Virus record (IMG/VR): IMGVR_UViG_3300025133_000745
Span: 1-20,408 of that record
Length of the DNA stretch: 20,408 nt
From: a virus
Reading direction: 5' to 3' (one strand)
Part shown: positions 7,646 to 14,273 of the stretch, one piece after another
Layout of the letters: the number at the start of each line of letters is the position of its first letter
Numbering within the stretch: position 1 is the first letter of the stretch
Program-made: the position numbers and the translations under genes
The notes under the pieces: generated by a model
Databases searched by the model: none
What the model was told of the DNA's origin: nothing
Seen by the model: only the letters and a program-made list of their open reading frames with translations

Positions 7646-10539
7646 GCGATAATTTAACCCTGCAGCAGCTAAGGGATATCCAAGCAGACCAACAAGTTGT
7701 CGGAAAAGATGAGACTTCTATACAACCGCTGCAAGCGTTACGGGAAAATCAGGCTGGACTAAAGGTTGGCACGGGGGGTGATAGCGGCTTACAGCAAGAC
7801 ATTGCTTTCCGCAACCAACCTTGGGCGGTAAGAAATATAGCTGATCCCATTAATAGGGCTGCGGTTGATCTTTATGATCTTCCAAACGTCGCTACTAATG
7901 CCGCTTTGGGAGCGATGGGTACTGATAAACGAATTACTACCGTTAAAGAGAGTCTTCAAAGCAGCGGCCTTATGGCTCCGGAAGGGCAGGAAGAAGAGGG
8001 CTTTTTTCCAAGAATGATGTATTTAACGCCGTTGGTGGTTGCCGGTGAAACCGCATTAATTCGGCATGGGGCGCGGTATGCGGCAGGAAGTTTTTCATTA
8101 ATCAATGAATCTTCCGGTGCAATTATGAACGCCATTCGTACCGCAGCAAAACACACGGCTGACAAACCCCTCCAGTCCTCTGCTATTGCAGGCGTTTCGA
8201 CTGCAGGGGCCGCAGGCGCACATACGGTGGCTTCTGAGCATATCGTTAGCCCAGCCTGGATTGCGGTCTGGGAAATGATTGGAGCCTTTACCGCACCAGT
8301 TGCAGCGTGGGGTTTAACCATGCCATTACTCCGAAATGTGATGGGAAAAATTTCAGAGCATGTGACCCCCTTCTTAAAGGGAGGTGCTGAAATGAGGGCG
8401 GCTAAACGCCTGCAAGAAGGAGTGGGTGACAAAGACGCGGCGCTGTCTGGGGTAGAAACTTATGGGGGGCCGATTGAAGGTGTCCCTGGTAGTAGGGGCC
8501 TGCCTGTTGGAAGAGCTTCTGATGATGAATTTTTAAGGGCCTTAGAAAACCGGTTGCTTAGCAAAGACCCAGAGATAGCTGCGGCTGCAAGTAAAGATCT
8601 TGATGCTGAAATAGATCGTATTTTTTCAGCTATGGGTAATTTTGACGGGAATACCGCAACAGTTAGGGAGTTGTTGGAGGGTCACCGTGATCATATTTTG
8701 CGCACCTTGGAGCTTAAAGCCCAACACGCAGGAAAGCAGTCAGCGGAAGACATGGAAGGATTATTCAATAATCCTGATATCGATGTTAATAATATACGCA
8801 CACGGGAGATAAGTGTCGTTGCAGCTAAAAGCTTAGACGATGCGTATAAGACAGCTAGGGCAACAGAAAGAAGGATGTGGCGCGCTCTAGAAGACTCACC
8901 AACATATATGAACACGCCTGTAGAGGTTACTCATGGCACGGCTACTGTCCGAGGATTGAGGGCCGATATTGCCAAAACAGAAAAAGAAGACCTTATTCCA
9001 GATTATATTCTCAAGTGGCTTGATCCGGATGCTGTTCCGCCGGAAGTCAAAGCTCAGTTGGAAAAGGCTGGATTTCTGGATAGTGATGGAAATGTTCCGG
9101 AGGCGCTTCTTGCACAGATGATAGATGAGGGGGCGATAACCCCAGTGGAGCTTAGTTTTAGGGACGTAAGTCGCTTGAGGAGCAGGATTCTGACGGATAT
9201 AAGGCATATTCGTGCGCAACCAGGGCATGACAGGAATCAGGTAAGAATCCTCAAGGAAATAGCCAATGGTAATCCGGAGACAGGCGCAAAAGGTTTGGTT
9301 GATGATCTGGACCAAGCCAATTTAGAGGGCGCTCGTACCGCTGCAGAATATTCCCGCAGATTAAATGAAATGTTCACTCAGGGCGCTGTCGGTCAATTGT
9401 TACGATTCGAGAAAACAGGGGCAAGGTCTTTTGATCCAGCTGACACTCTGAGCGCGATAGTTTTCGGGAATAAAAGAGCCACTAACATAAAGTCGCTTAT
9501 CGATGCGCAGCCCAATGTGCAGCCGGAAATTGAGGATTTCATTACCGCCAAATATGTGCAGGCGGCAATGGAAAACGGAGTCATTAATCAGGGCAGGCAC
9601 GATAGGTTTATAAGGCAATTGGTCAATAATGAAGTTGATCAGGTATTACCGAAGCTTATTGAAAAATTTGAGCTTGCTAAAAGATCAGCTGATGTGGCAA
9701 AGGCCATGCAGGATAACCTTGCAGCCGGTTATGTCCCCGAAAATGGCGGTAAATCTGTTGCGTCCCTTTACCTTAATGCTCCGGTGGGGCAGGAAATAGA
9801 GGGGATTTTAACAGGTGCAACGACTAATCTTTTTGCAGAAGGGGCGGCATTGCGCTCTATGATGAACGGAGATGAGTTAGCCATACAGGGCCTAAAAACT
9901 GAATACGTTGAGTATTTGCTTAAAACCGCAACTATGAATGCTGGGGTGAGAGTAACACCCAGTGGAACCACTGAGCAGGTATTTGACCTGCGCGTTGTCA
10001 ATAACCTCATAAAAAACATGCATGGCAACCAAAAGTTTGAGCAAGGTCTTGGTTTCACTGCGGATGAATCCAAAAGAATACGAATAATGGCTGAAGCACT
10101 GAGAAGGGCAACAACGCCGCTAAAGGGAGAAGAACACCTTTACAGGGATATGCCAGCTGCGTTGGTGCAAGTGATGGCAAGAATATCTGGTGCCACGATG
10201 GGTGGCAGAGCAGGGTCTGGCCCAGGAACGCCACTTGTGCTTGCACATGAAGGCTCAAAACGAATGCAAAGGGTCATTTCTGGCCTGACTCAGTCAAGAG
10301 CGAGGAATCTTCTTTCGGAAGCAATGCAGGATAGGGAGCTTTTTCAGGCATTAATGGGCAAGCGCAGCGCCGCTTTACCTGAGCAAATACGCAACGCAAA
10401 TATAATTGCAGGGTGGGTGCGGAAGCAAACTTCGGTTACCTTGCCGGTTCTTGCTGCGCAAAGTCAGGATATAGCAGGGGCTGGTCCAGGATGGTCAGCG
10501 AGACCCGATCAGGCACAACAAGAAGTAGCAATTAATTAA
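7642..10539 (+). CDS. Large internal virion / DNA-ejection protein candidate (T7 gp16-like position)
   Basis: 965 residues, the longest gene in the window. The N-terminal region is polar and Gln/Asp-rich. Hydrophobic, Ala/Gly-rich stretches near 125-150 and especially 203-230 could enter a membrane. The rest (about 240-965) is long, mostly alpha-helical and charged, with Ala/Glu/Lys/Arg-rich segments. This layout resembles large ejection proteins of short-tailed phages. No lytic transglycosylase motif like that at the N-terminus of T7 gp16 is visible, so cell-wall digestion would need another protein. The GTG start overlaps the previous stop (GTGA) and follows AAGGA. The role is inferred from length, composition and position before the tail fibre. 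Confidence 0.65.
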   Translation: MSDNLTLQQLRDIQADQQVVGKDETSIQPLQALRENQAGLKVGTGGDSGLQQDIAFRNQPWAVRNIADPINRAAVDLYDLPNVATNAALGAMGTDKRITTVKESLQSSGLMAPEGQEEEGFFPRMMYLTPLVVAGETALIRHGARYAAGSFSLINESSGAIMNAIRTAAKHTADKPLQSSAIAGVSTAGAAGAHTVASEHIVSPAWIAVWEMIGAFTAPVAAWGLTMPLLRNVMGKISEHVTPFLKGGAEMRAAKRLQEGVGDKDAALSGVETYGGPIEGVPGSRGLPVGRASDDEFLRALENRLLSKDPEIAAAASKDLDAEIDRIFSAMGNFDGNTATVRELLEGHRDHILRTLELKAQHAGKQSAEDMEGLFNNPDIDVNNIRTREISVVAAKSLDDAYKTARATERRMWRALEDSPTYMNTPVEVTHGTATVRGLRADIAKTEKEDLIPDYILKWLDPDAVPPEVKAQLEKAGFLDSDGNVPEALLAQMIDEGAITPVELSFRDVSRLRSRILTDIRHIRAQPGHDRNQVRILKEIANGNPETGAKGLVDDLDQANLEGARTAAEYSRRLNEMFTQGAVGQLLRFEKTGARSFDPADTLSAIVFGNKRATNIKSLIDAQPNVQPEIEDFITAKYVQAAMENGVINQGRHDRFIRQLVNNEVDQVLPKLIEKFELAKRSADVAKAMQDNLAAGYVPENGGKSVASLYLNAPVGQEIEGILTGATTNLFAEGAALRSMMNGDELAIQGLKTEYVEYLLKTATMNAGVRVTPSGTTEQVFDLRVVNNLIKNMHGNQKFEQGLGFTADESKRIRIMAEALRRATTPLKGEEHLYRDMPAALVQVMARISGATMGGRAGSGPGTPLVLAHEGSKRMQRVISGLTQSRARNLLSEAMQDRELFQALMGKRSAALPEQIRNANIIAGWVRKQTSVTLPVLAAQSQDIAGAGPGWSARPDQAQQEVAIN

Positions 10540-10550
10540 AAGGATTTAAT

Positions 10551-11480
10551 ATGGGTTGGTCCGGCGGAACTTTTAGTCGTTCACATAATTTTAGTGCGGA
10601 CGCATCAGCAGGAATTCAGGCTCAGGCATCGCGATTTGATGCTGAGTTCGACAATGTAAAAACGGGGTTAGAAACCTGTGTTACGAGAGATGGGCAAAAT
10701 GCAGCAAGTGGCAATCTGCCTATGGGTGGTAACAGGCATACAGGAGTTGGAGCGGCTACGAGTGCAGCTGAATATTTGAGGGCCGATCAGGCCAGCAAAC
10801 AAACTGGAATCTTCGTTAAAGGCTTGGTGACGGGCCACAAGGTCAGCGCCAGTGCTACTGTCTTTCCAGCCGCGCTTGCTCACGGTCAAAGGGTGACTAT
10901 CAGGCCAGACGATAACGTGGTGACCAGTGCCAGCGGCAGCGCAGGAACCTTCATCATCAACGGCTTAACCGCTCCTTTTGAGACCACCAAAAACACAATA
11001 ATCCTGAAGAGCGGGAATTTTCACGATTACGTTTATAACGCATCTGCATCACCCCCACGTTGGGAAGGTTTACACGCCACAGGTATGGCAGCTGGCTCAT
11101 TCAAGGGGTTGCTGGTTGGCATGACGGCTACAACGACATGCGAGGTTAACTGGATACTAGATGGAAGCATTGTAACGATGGGAATCGGTAACACCGCATG
11201 CACAGGAACTTCCAATACTACGACTTTTGGATTAGATGGTATTCCGACACAAATTTACGCACAGGATGATGTTTCAGGGGCTTGCCTTGTGCATGACAAC
11301 GGGGCTGACAAGCTTGGTTATTTTGAACTCGATAGCGTGACTGATCCAGGTACGATCTACTTTAAACTTTACAGCGGTGCCTTCACCTCCAGTGGGACAA
11401 AAGGGTTTCCCAACGGATGGACGATCAGCTATCCATATGATATTAGCGACACCAGCAACAACAGAAGAAATCCATTGTGA
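10551..11480 (+). CDS. Tail fibre / receptor-binding protein
   Basis: 309 residues. The N-terminal ~80 residues have the pattern of phage fibre attachment domains: a helix with F-D-A-E-F-D-N-V-K-T-G-L (29-40), then VTRDGQN (44-50), NLPMGGNRHTGVGAA (55-69) and a short helix before the shaft. The rest is beta-rich, full of Gly, Thr, Ser and Asn, as in a fibre head, without a chaperone or enzymatic motif. It is shorter than T7 gp17 (about 550 residues), so it may be an adaptor for another fibre or a short fibre. The ATG follows AAAAGGAT. The stop overlaps the next gene's GTG (GTGA), coupling the fibre to the lysis cassette. Confidence 0.78.
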   Translation: MGWSGGTFSRSHNFSADASAGIQAQASRFDAEFDNVKTGLETCVTRDGQNAASGNLPMGGNRHTGVGAATSAAEYLRADQASKQTGIFVKGLVTGHKVSASATVFPAALAHGQRVTIRPDDNVVTSASGSAGTFIINGLTAPFETTKNTIILKSGNFHDYVYNASASPPRWEGLHATGMAAGSFKGLLVGMTATTTCEVNWILDGSIVTMGIGNTACTGTSNTTTFGLDGIPTQIYAQDDVSGACLVHDNGADKLGYFELDSVTDPGTIYFKLYSGAFTSSGTKGFPNGWTISYPYDISDTSNNRRNPL

Positions 11481-11653
11481 CTAGTACGCATGCACAAGGA
11501 GGTGCAGCGATTAGCGCAACGCTTGCTGCCAGCACTTATCTGGGTCCTGTTAACGATTTATTGCAGCTTGTCCTTACTATCGTAGGAATCATTTCCGGAA
11601 TGATGGCTATTCGGTTCTACATGAAGAAAAATAAAAATGAGCCTTCGCAATGA
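11477..11653 (+). CDS. Small membrane protein, candidate holin
   Basis: 58 residues from the GTG at 11477, which overlaps the fibre stop (GTGA). The protein has a polar, Ala-rich N-terminus, one clear hydrophobic segment from about 25 to 47 (LLQLVLTIVGIISGMMAI) and a basic C-terminus (FYMKKNKNEPSQ). Small size, a single transmembrane helix, a lysine-rich tail and position immediately before the endolysin are the usual marks of a holin. It occupies the position of T7 gp17.5. It overlaps the endolysin start by 17 bases. The Shine-Dalgarno is weak, so expression probably relies on translational coupling. Confidence 0.7.
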   Translation: MTSTHAQGGAAISATLAASTYLGPVNDLLQLVLTIVGIISGMMAIRFYMKKNKNEPSQ

Positions 11654-11960
11654 CCAAGAGGTCTTTGCGAGCTTAATCCCGCGTTTAATCGATTTCATTT
11701 TTACAAACGGTTACACCTGCACGGTTGGTGATGCTTATCGCTCACCTGATGTGCAGTACGGGCATGCAAGTTCATTGCATCGCAAGCGGCTGGCAATAGA
11801 CCTTAATTTATTCAAAGACGGCAAGTATTTGACAGACAGCGAAGATTATCGCTTTGCAGGGGAATACTGGCTAACACTTAACGACAATTGCACTTGGGGC
11901 GGAAGTGCAGACGGTAATCATTTTTCCGCTTTTGCTAGTAAATATCAAATGGAGTTTTGA
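11637..11960 (+). CDS. Endolysin, M15-family (VanY-like) zinc peptidase
   Basis: 107 residues. It probably cleaves peptide bonds in peptidoglycan stems at the end of infection, as an L,D- or D,D-peptidase. The M15 pattern is visible: S46-L-H48-x2-R51-L-A-I-D55-L-N with the first zinc ligands His48 and Asp55, a W-G-G at 87-89, and D92-x2-H95-F with the last ligand His95. There is no signal peptide, so release across the inner membrane would need the holin. It is compact, without a separate wall-binding domain. The ATG at 11637 lies within the end of the holin-like gene. The family assignment is secure; substrate bond specificity is not. Confidence 0.88.
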   Translation: MSLRNDQEVFASLIPRLIDFIFTNGYTCTVGDAYRSPDVQYGHASSLHRKRLAIDLNLFKDGKYLTDSEDYRFAGEYWLTLNDNCTWGGSADGNHFSAFASKYQMEF

Positions 11961-11961
11961 G

Positions 11962-12081
11962 ATGGAGCATCGAATGATTGATGAGATTAAAGACTGCTGG
12001 GAAGAGTTCCCCATGGCGGTCAAATGGATACTGGGCGCAGGATTGTTTTTCGGCATGATTTTCGGGGCGGCGATTGCCTAA
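11962..12081 (+). CDS. Tiny membrane protein (39 residues), lysis-associated
   Basis: Starts at ATG 11962, one base after the endolysin stop, with GGAG at 11951-11954. The N-terminal half is amphipathic and acidic (MEHRMIDEIKDCWEEF). The C-terminal half is a single hydrophobic helix with a GxxxG-like pattern (WILGAGLFFGMIFGAAIA). Layout between endolysin and another two-helix membrane protein suggests a second holin, pinholin or antiholin, but no family is recognised. The stop falls inside the next reading frame, consistent with coupling. Confidence 0.55.
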   Translation: MEHRMIDEIKDCWEEFPMAVKWILGAGLFFGMIFGAAIA

Positions 12082-12301
12082 CCAAATGGTGCTTGGAAAG
12101 CGAATACCCGTTGGGGTTGCCTGTACCGGCGCGATCACCTTTGCTGGCGATATATGGAATGTGACCCATCCGGAAATGGCGCTGTCGGTTGCTGCTTGGG
12201 GTGGTCTTGCAGCCTGCCTCACAGCCTGCCTGCAGGTTGCCGTCGTAAATATTGGGGGAGTCACAAATGCAGATAAAAATTGCTGTGGGCAATGCAAGTG
12301 A
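12074..12301 (+). CDS. Two-helix membrane protein, holin-like candidate
   Basis: 75 residues from the TTG at 12074, or 71 from the ATG at 12086. Two hydrophobic segments are visible (about 12-28 and 38-60) separated by a short loop, with a Cys-rich polar C-terminus. Size and topology fit a class II holin or antiholin. There is GGGCGG at 12064-12069 close to the TTG, while the ATG lacks a nearby Shine-Dalgarno, so I keep the TTG without certainty. The stop TGA shares its A with the i-spanin ATG (TGATG). Confidence 0.5.
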   Translation: MPNQMVLGKRIPVGVACTGAITFAGDIWNVTHPEMALSVAAWGGLAACLTACLQVAVVNIGGVTNADKNCCGQCK

Positions 12302-12555
12302 TGCTTAAAACCAAATTACTCGCATTTGGCGCTGCCCTGGTTGCTATGCTTTTAACTGTAATTAAATTCTTAACAGTTCGTAATAAGCAATTGAAACATA
12401 AAGCGAAAGTTACAGAAAAAGCACTCACTTTAGAACGGGATAAGGTTAAAAATGATAACGAAATTGACCAAGATTATTCCCACAGGGCTGCGGAGGCGAG
12501 AAAGGATATTCGCAACAAACGCATTCCTGCTCATCTGCGTAACCCTCGCAACTAG
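12301..12555 (+). CDS. i-spanin (Rz-like inner membrane spanin subunit)
   Basis: 84 residues from ATG 12301. An N-terminal type II signal-anchor (about 5-25) is followed by a charged, Lys/Glu-rich coiled-coil periplasmic region (about 33-75), the classic Rz layout. With its partner it would bridge inner and outer membranes and fuse them in the last step of lysis. The o-spanin gene starts inside this one in the +1 frame, the nested arrangement typical of Rz/Rz1, which strengthens both calls. An upstream in-frame TTG at 12280 is less likely because the ATG is directly coupled to the previous stop. Confidence 0.78.
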   Translation: MLKTKLLAFGAALVAMLLTVIKFLTVRNKQLKHKAKVTEKALTLERDKVKNDNEIDQDYSHRAAEARKDIRNKRIPAHLRNPRN

Positions 12556-12742
12556 TTGTAGCAACACTCCACACTTTGCACTGGGCTTGCCCTCGTGCGT
12601 AACGCCGATTCCGGTGACAGAGGAAATTTGGAATGACCTCGCTTTGCTTCAGGAAACGATGTCAAACAATCAGCTTGTCGATCAGCAATGCATTGAGAAG
12701 CTGCGCAGCCGCATTGCGCTGCACGATGAAACCACAGGATAA
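12452..12742 (+). CDS. o-spanin (Rz1-like outer membrane lipoprotein)
   Basis: 96 residues. The signal sequence has a basic n-region (RRRER, 14-18), a hydrophobic core (AFLLICVTLA, 24-33) and a lipobox ending in Cys36 (L-A-T-S-C, with Ala at -3, acceptable but not ideal). Mature length would be about 61 residues. It would be lipidated and anchored in the outer membrane, pairing with the i-spanin. The ATG at 12452 follows TAAGG by six bases. The first 104 bases overlap the i-spanin gene in another frame. A more Pro-rich mature region is usual for Rz1; only a short Pro-containing part is visible here. Confidence 0.72.
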   Translation: MITKLTKIIPTGLRRRERIFATNAFLLICVTLATSCSNTPHFALGLPSCVTPIPVTEEIWNDLALLQETMSNNQLVDQQCIEKLRSRIALHDETTG

Positions 12743-12745
12743 CGA

Positions 12746-13057
12746 ATGCCGCACTACTGGAAGCAAGCAATCAGAACTGCATTTGCATTCACGGCGCTCA
12801 TTATTATGGCGCTTTCCGTGCGACACATCAGCTTTCGCGAGGGATTTGAAAAAGGATACGAACAAAGGGAAATGATCTCTGTAAGCCAGGTGAAAGAGGC
12901 TTATCGAATTGGCTTTGCAAATGGAATGCAAAGATGCCGGAAGACGGTAACTCCGGTAGTAGCACAAAGGGAGAGTTGGTTTGAAGATTCTATTGTTGGA
13001 CATCGAGACAGCGCCTTGTACTGTTTACACATGGGGACTCTGGAACCAGAATATTAA
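12746..13057 (+). CDS. Small single-pass membrane protein of unknown function
   Basis: 103 residues with one N-terminal hydrophobic helix (about 9-26, FAFTALIIMALSV) and a polar remainder. Two related helical units follow (FREGFEKGYEQ near 30-40 and KEAYRIGFANGM near 50-61). ATG 12746 has AGGA about six bases upstream and follows the o-spanin stop by three bases, so it seems to be part of the lysis unit. The last 77 bases overlap the exonuclease gene, and its C-terminus there (after about residue 78) may carry no function of its own. No family recognised. Confidence 0.6.
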   Translation: MPHYWKQAIRTAFAFTALIIMALSVRHISFREGFEKGYEQREMISVSQVKEAYRIGFANGMQRCRKTVTPVVAQRESWFEDSIVGHRDSALYCLHMGTLEPEY

Positions 13058-13724
13058 TCCAGGCAACATCATAGAGCAGGGCTACACAATGTGCTGGGCG
13101 GCTAAATGGCTGGGTGAGAAAAAAGTAAAATTCTCGTCAATCCATCAGGCCACACGCGCAGACATGATCGATGAGATTTATGATTTGCTGGAAGAAGCAG
13201 ATGCTGTCGTACACTGGAACGGAACCAAGTTTGATATTCCTACATTAAACAGCGAGTTTCTCGCGGATCGGCTCGATCCTCCTAGTAGCTATGCGGAAAT
13301 CGATCTACTCAAAACTGCCAGACAGCGGTTTCGCTTACCAAGCAATAAATTAGACTACGTTGCGCGCTACTTGGAAATGGATGGGAAAATCAAACATATG
13401 GGAATGCAGTTGTGGCACGACTGCATGGCGAACGATAAAAAAGCATGGCGATTAATGAAGAGGTACAACAAACGGGATGTGACGCTCTTAGAGGACATCT
13501 ACCACGTTTTACTCCCATGGATAAGAAATCACCCCAACATGGGGCATTTTGTGGATACAAGCGATATCAGCTGCGCTAAGTGCGGCTCAAAAGAGGTAAT
13601 TAAAAATGGGAGAGAAATCAGGACAATCGTCCCCTACCAGCGATATAAATGTATCGACTGCGGAAGCCCCCTCAAAGGGCGGTTGGCAATTGCTGGACAC
13701 AGACCAACAACAAGAGCGGCCTGA
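12981..13724 (+). CDS. DEDDy 3'-5' exonuclease-like protein with C-terminal zinc ribbon
   Basis: 247 residues with a DnaQ-like RNase H fold: D7-I-E9 (Exo I), VHWNGTKFD with Asp85 (Exo II), and Y162-x3-D166 (Exo III, DEDDy subtype). These residues would bind two metal ions and remove nucleotides from 3' ends. A C-terminal zinc ribbon with C198-x2-C201 and C224-x2-C227 probably contacts nucleic acid. The start is the TTG at 12981, with GGAGAG at 12970-12975 exactly five bases upstream; the encoded MKILLLDIET is a proper Exo I strand, confirming it. It overlaps both the preceding membrane protein (77 bases) and the DUF3310 gene (119 bases). A stand-alone phage exonuclease could act in recombination, DNA degradation or RNA processing. 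Confidence 0.85.
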   Translation: MKILLLDIETAPCTVYTWGLWNQNINPGNIIEQGYTMCWAAKWLGEKKVKFSSIHQATRADMIDEIYDLLEEADAVVHWNGTKFDIPTLNSEFLADRLDPPSSYAEIDLLKTARQRFRLPSNKLDYVARYLEMDGKIKHMGMQLWHDCMANDKKAWRLMKRYNKRDVTLLEDIYHVLLPWIRNHPNMGHFVDTSDISCAKCGSKEVIKNGREIRTIVPYQRYKCIDCGSPLKGRLAIAGHRPTTRAA

Positions 13725-13953
13725 TGAATACCAGGTGGGGGGAGATCACTATTCAAACATGAGTATCGGTGTGTCTGAATTTCTGGTAGCCAATGACATT
13801 GGTTGGCTGGAAGGAAACGCCATAAAATATCTTTGCCGACATTCAAAAGTCGAAAAAGGCAAGGAGCAGGACATCAAAAAAGCCATCCATTACTGCGAGC
13901 TTATCTTGCAATGGCAATATGAGGTGACCGACAATGCGAGTAACGAAAATTGA
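13606..13953 (+). CDS. DUF3310 (SaV-like) family protein
   Basis: 115 residues. The conserved DUF3310 core is clear: V-G-G-D-H-Y-S-N-M (44-52), then DIGWLEGNAIKYLCRH (64-79) and KGKEQDIKKAIHYCELIL (84-101). The family is common in phages and is often annotated as a nucleotide kinase-like protein, but the biochemical role is not well established. The first ~40 residues are low-complexity and lie in the 119-base overlap with the exonuclease zinc ribbon, so they may be a by-product. The ATG at 13606 has AGAGGT eight bases upstream; a later start near the conserved core cannot be excluded. Confidence 0.85.
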   Translation: MGEKSGQSSPTSDINVSTAEAPSKGGWQLLDTDQQQERPDEYQVGGDHYSNMSIGVSEFLVANDIGWLEGNAIKYLCRHSKVEKGKEQDIKKAIHYCELILQWQYEVTDNASNEN

Positions 13954-14122
13954 GCAAATTGAGGCATTAGTAAAGAGTCTCTATAGTTTGGTTGAAACGA
14001 GGGAGAAAGAAATTTCTAAGTTGAAGGTAGAACAGCGCGTCCTGCTGGCTCAGTTAAAAGCCGCACAGAACGCGCAAGTCGTAGACTACGGTTGCGAATC
14101 GGTTCTGTTAAAAAGGGCGTAA
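13934..14122 (+). CDS. Small coiled-coil protein
   Basis: 62 residues, not recognised. Residues about 5-48 form one amphipathic helix with heptad-like Leu/Ile/Val spacing (IEQIEALVKSL...KEISKLKVEQRVLLAQL), so a coiled-coil dimer is likely. It starts with ATG 13934 inside the DUF3310 gene end (20-base overlap) and is the last gene of the rightward late unit. Confidence 0.6.
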   Translation: MRVTKIEQIEALVKSLYSLVETREKEISKLKVEQRVLLAQLKAAQNAQVVDYGCESVLLKRA

Positions 14123-14142
14123 TTACCCTGTTGTTAAAAGTG

Positions 14143-14156
14143 TAGTACAACTTTAG
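14143..14156. promoter_or_regulatory. Operator-like element, third copy
   Basis: TAGTACAACTTTAG matches 13 of 14 bases of the element at 16592-16605 and resembles that at 18225-18238. It lies at the 3' end of the late unit, not at a gene start. It could be a repressor or integrase-accessory binding site or a chance match. Confidence 0.35.
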
Positions 14157-14216
14157 TTCTTTCTTCAGACTTATCAAAAACTTAGCTTAAAGTGACTTCT
14201 ACGATGGAATGCAATC

Positions 14217-14260
14217 TAAGCCGTGCGCCGCATACCTATGCGAATTGTTACACGGCCTTA
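14217..14260. repeat. Nested inverted repeats beside the integrase gene
   Basis: Outer arms TAAG-CCGTG (14217-14225) and CACGG-C-CTTA (14251-14260) pair with one bulged C. An inner dyad CGCATA (14229-14234) and TATGCG (14237-14242) surrounds two C bases. There is no T-run on either strand, so a simple intrinsic terminator is less likely. Location 14 bases from the int stop fits integrase core or arm sites, or a bidirectional transcription barrier. Confidence 0.5.
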
Positions 14261-14273
14261 TAAAGTATAATCC

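Larger units (their letters stand above)
14123..14273. other. Convergent intergenic gap, candidate attP region
   Basis: 151 bases between the last rightward gene and the 3' end of the integrase. In lambda-like phages attP lies beside the int 3' end, and this is the only sizeable gap next to int. It holds an imperfect hairpin (14137-14154, arms AAAGTGT and ACAACTTT) followed by a pyrimidine-rich run, an operator-like element (14143-14156) and nested dyads (14217-14260). No tRNA-like segment is recognised. The att assignment is inference; the core cannot be defined without the bacterial site. Confidence 0.4.

Noticed and set aside
7956-8432. Long minus-strand ORF inside the 965-residue gene
   Set aside because: Shadow of a strongly coding plus-strand frame; no ribosome site or recognisable domain.
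14123-14160. Strong terminator for the late unit
   Set aside because: Only an imperfect stem with a bulge and a mixed pyrimidine tract is visible; too weak to call.
14217-14260. tRNA or tRNA fragment near integrase
   Set aside because: Stems do not form a cloverleaf and no T-loop-like GTTCGA segment is present.
14217-14260. Simple intrinsic terminator
   Set aside because: No T-run follows the stem on either strand; left as a possible att or barrier element.
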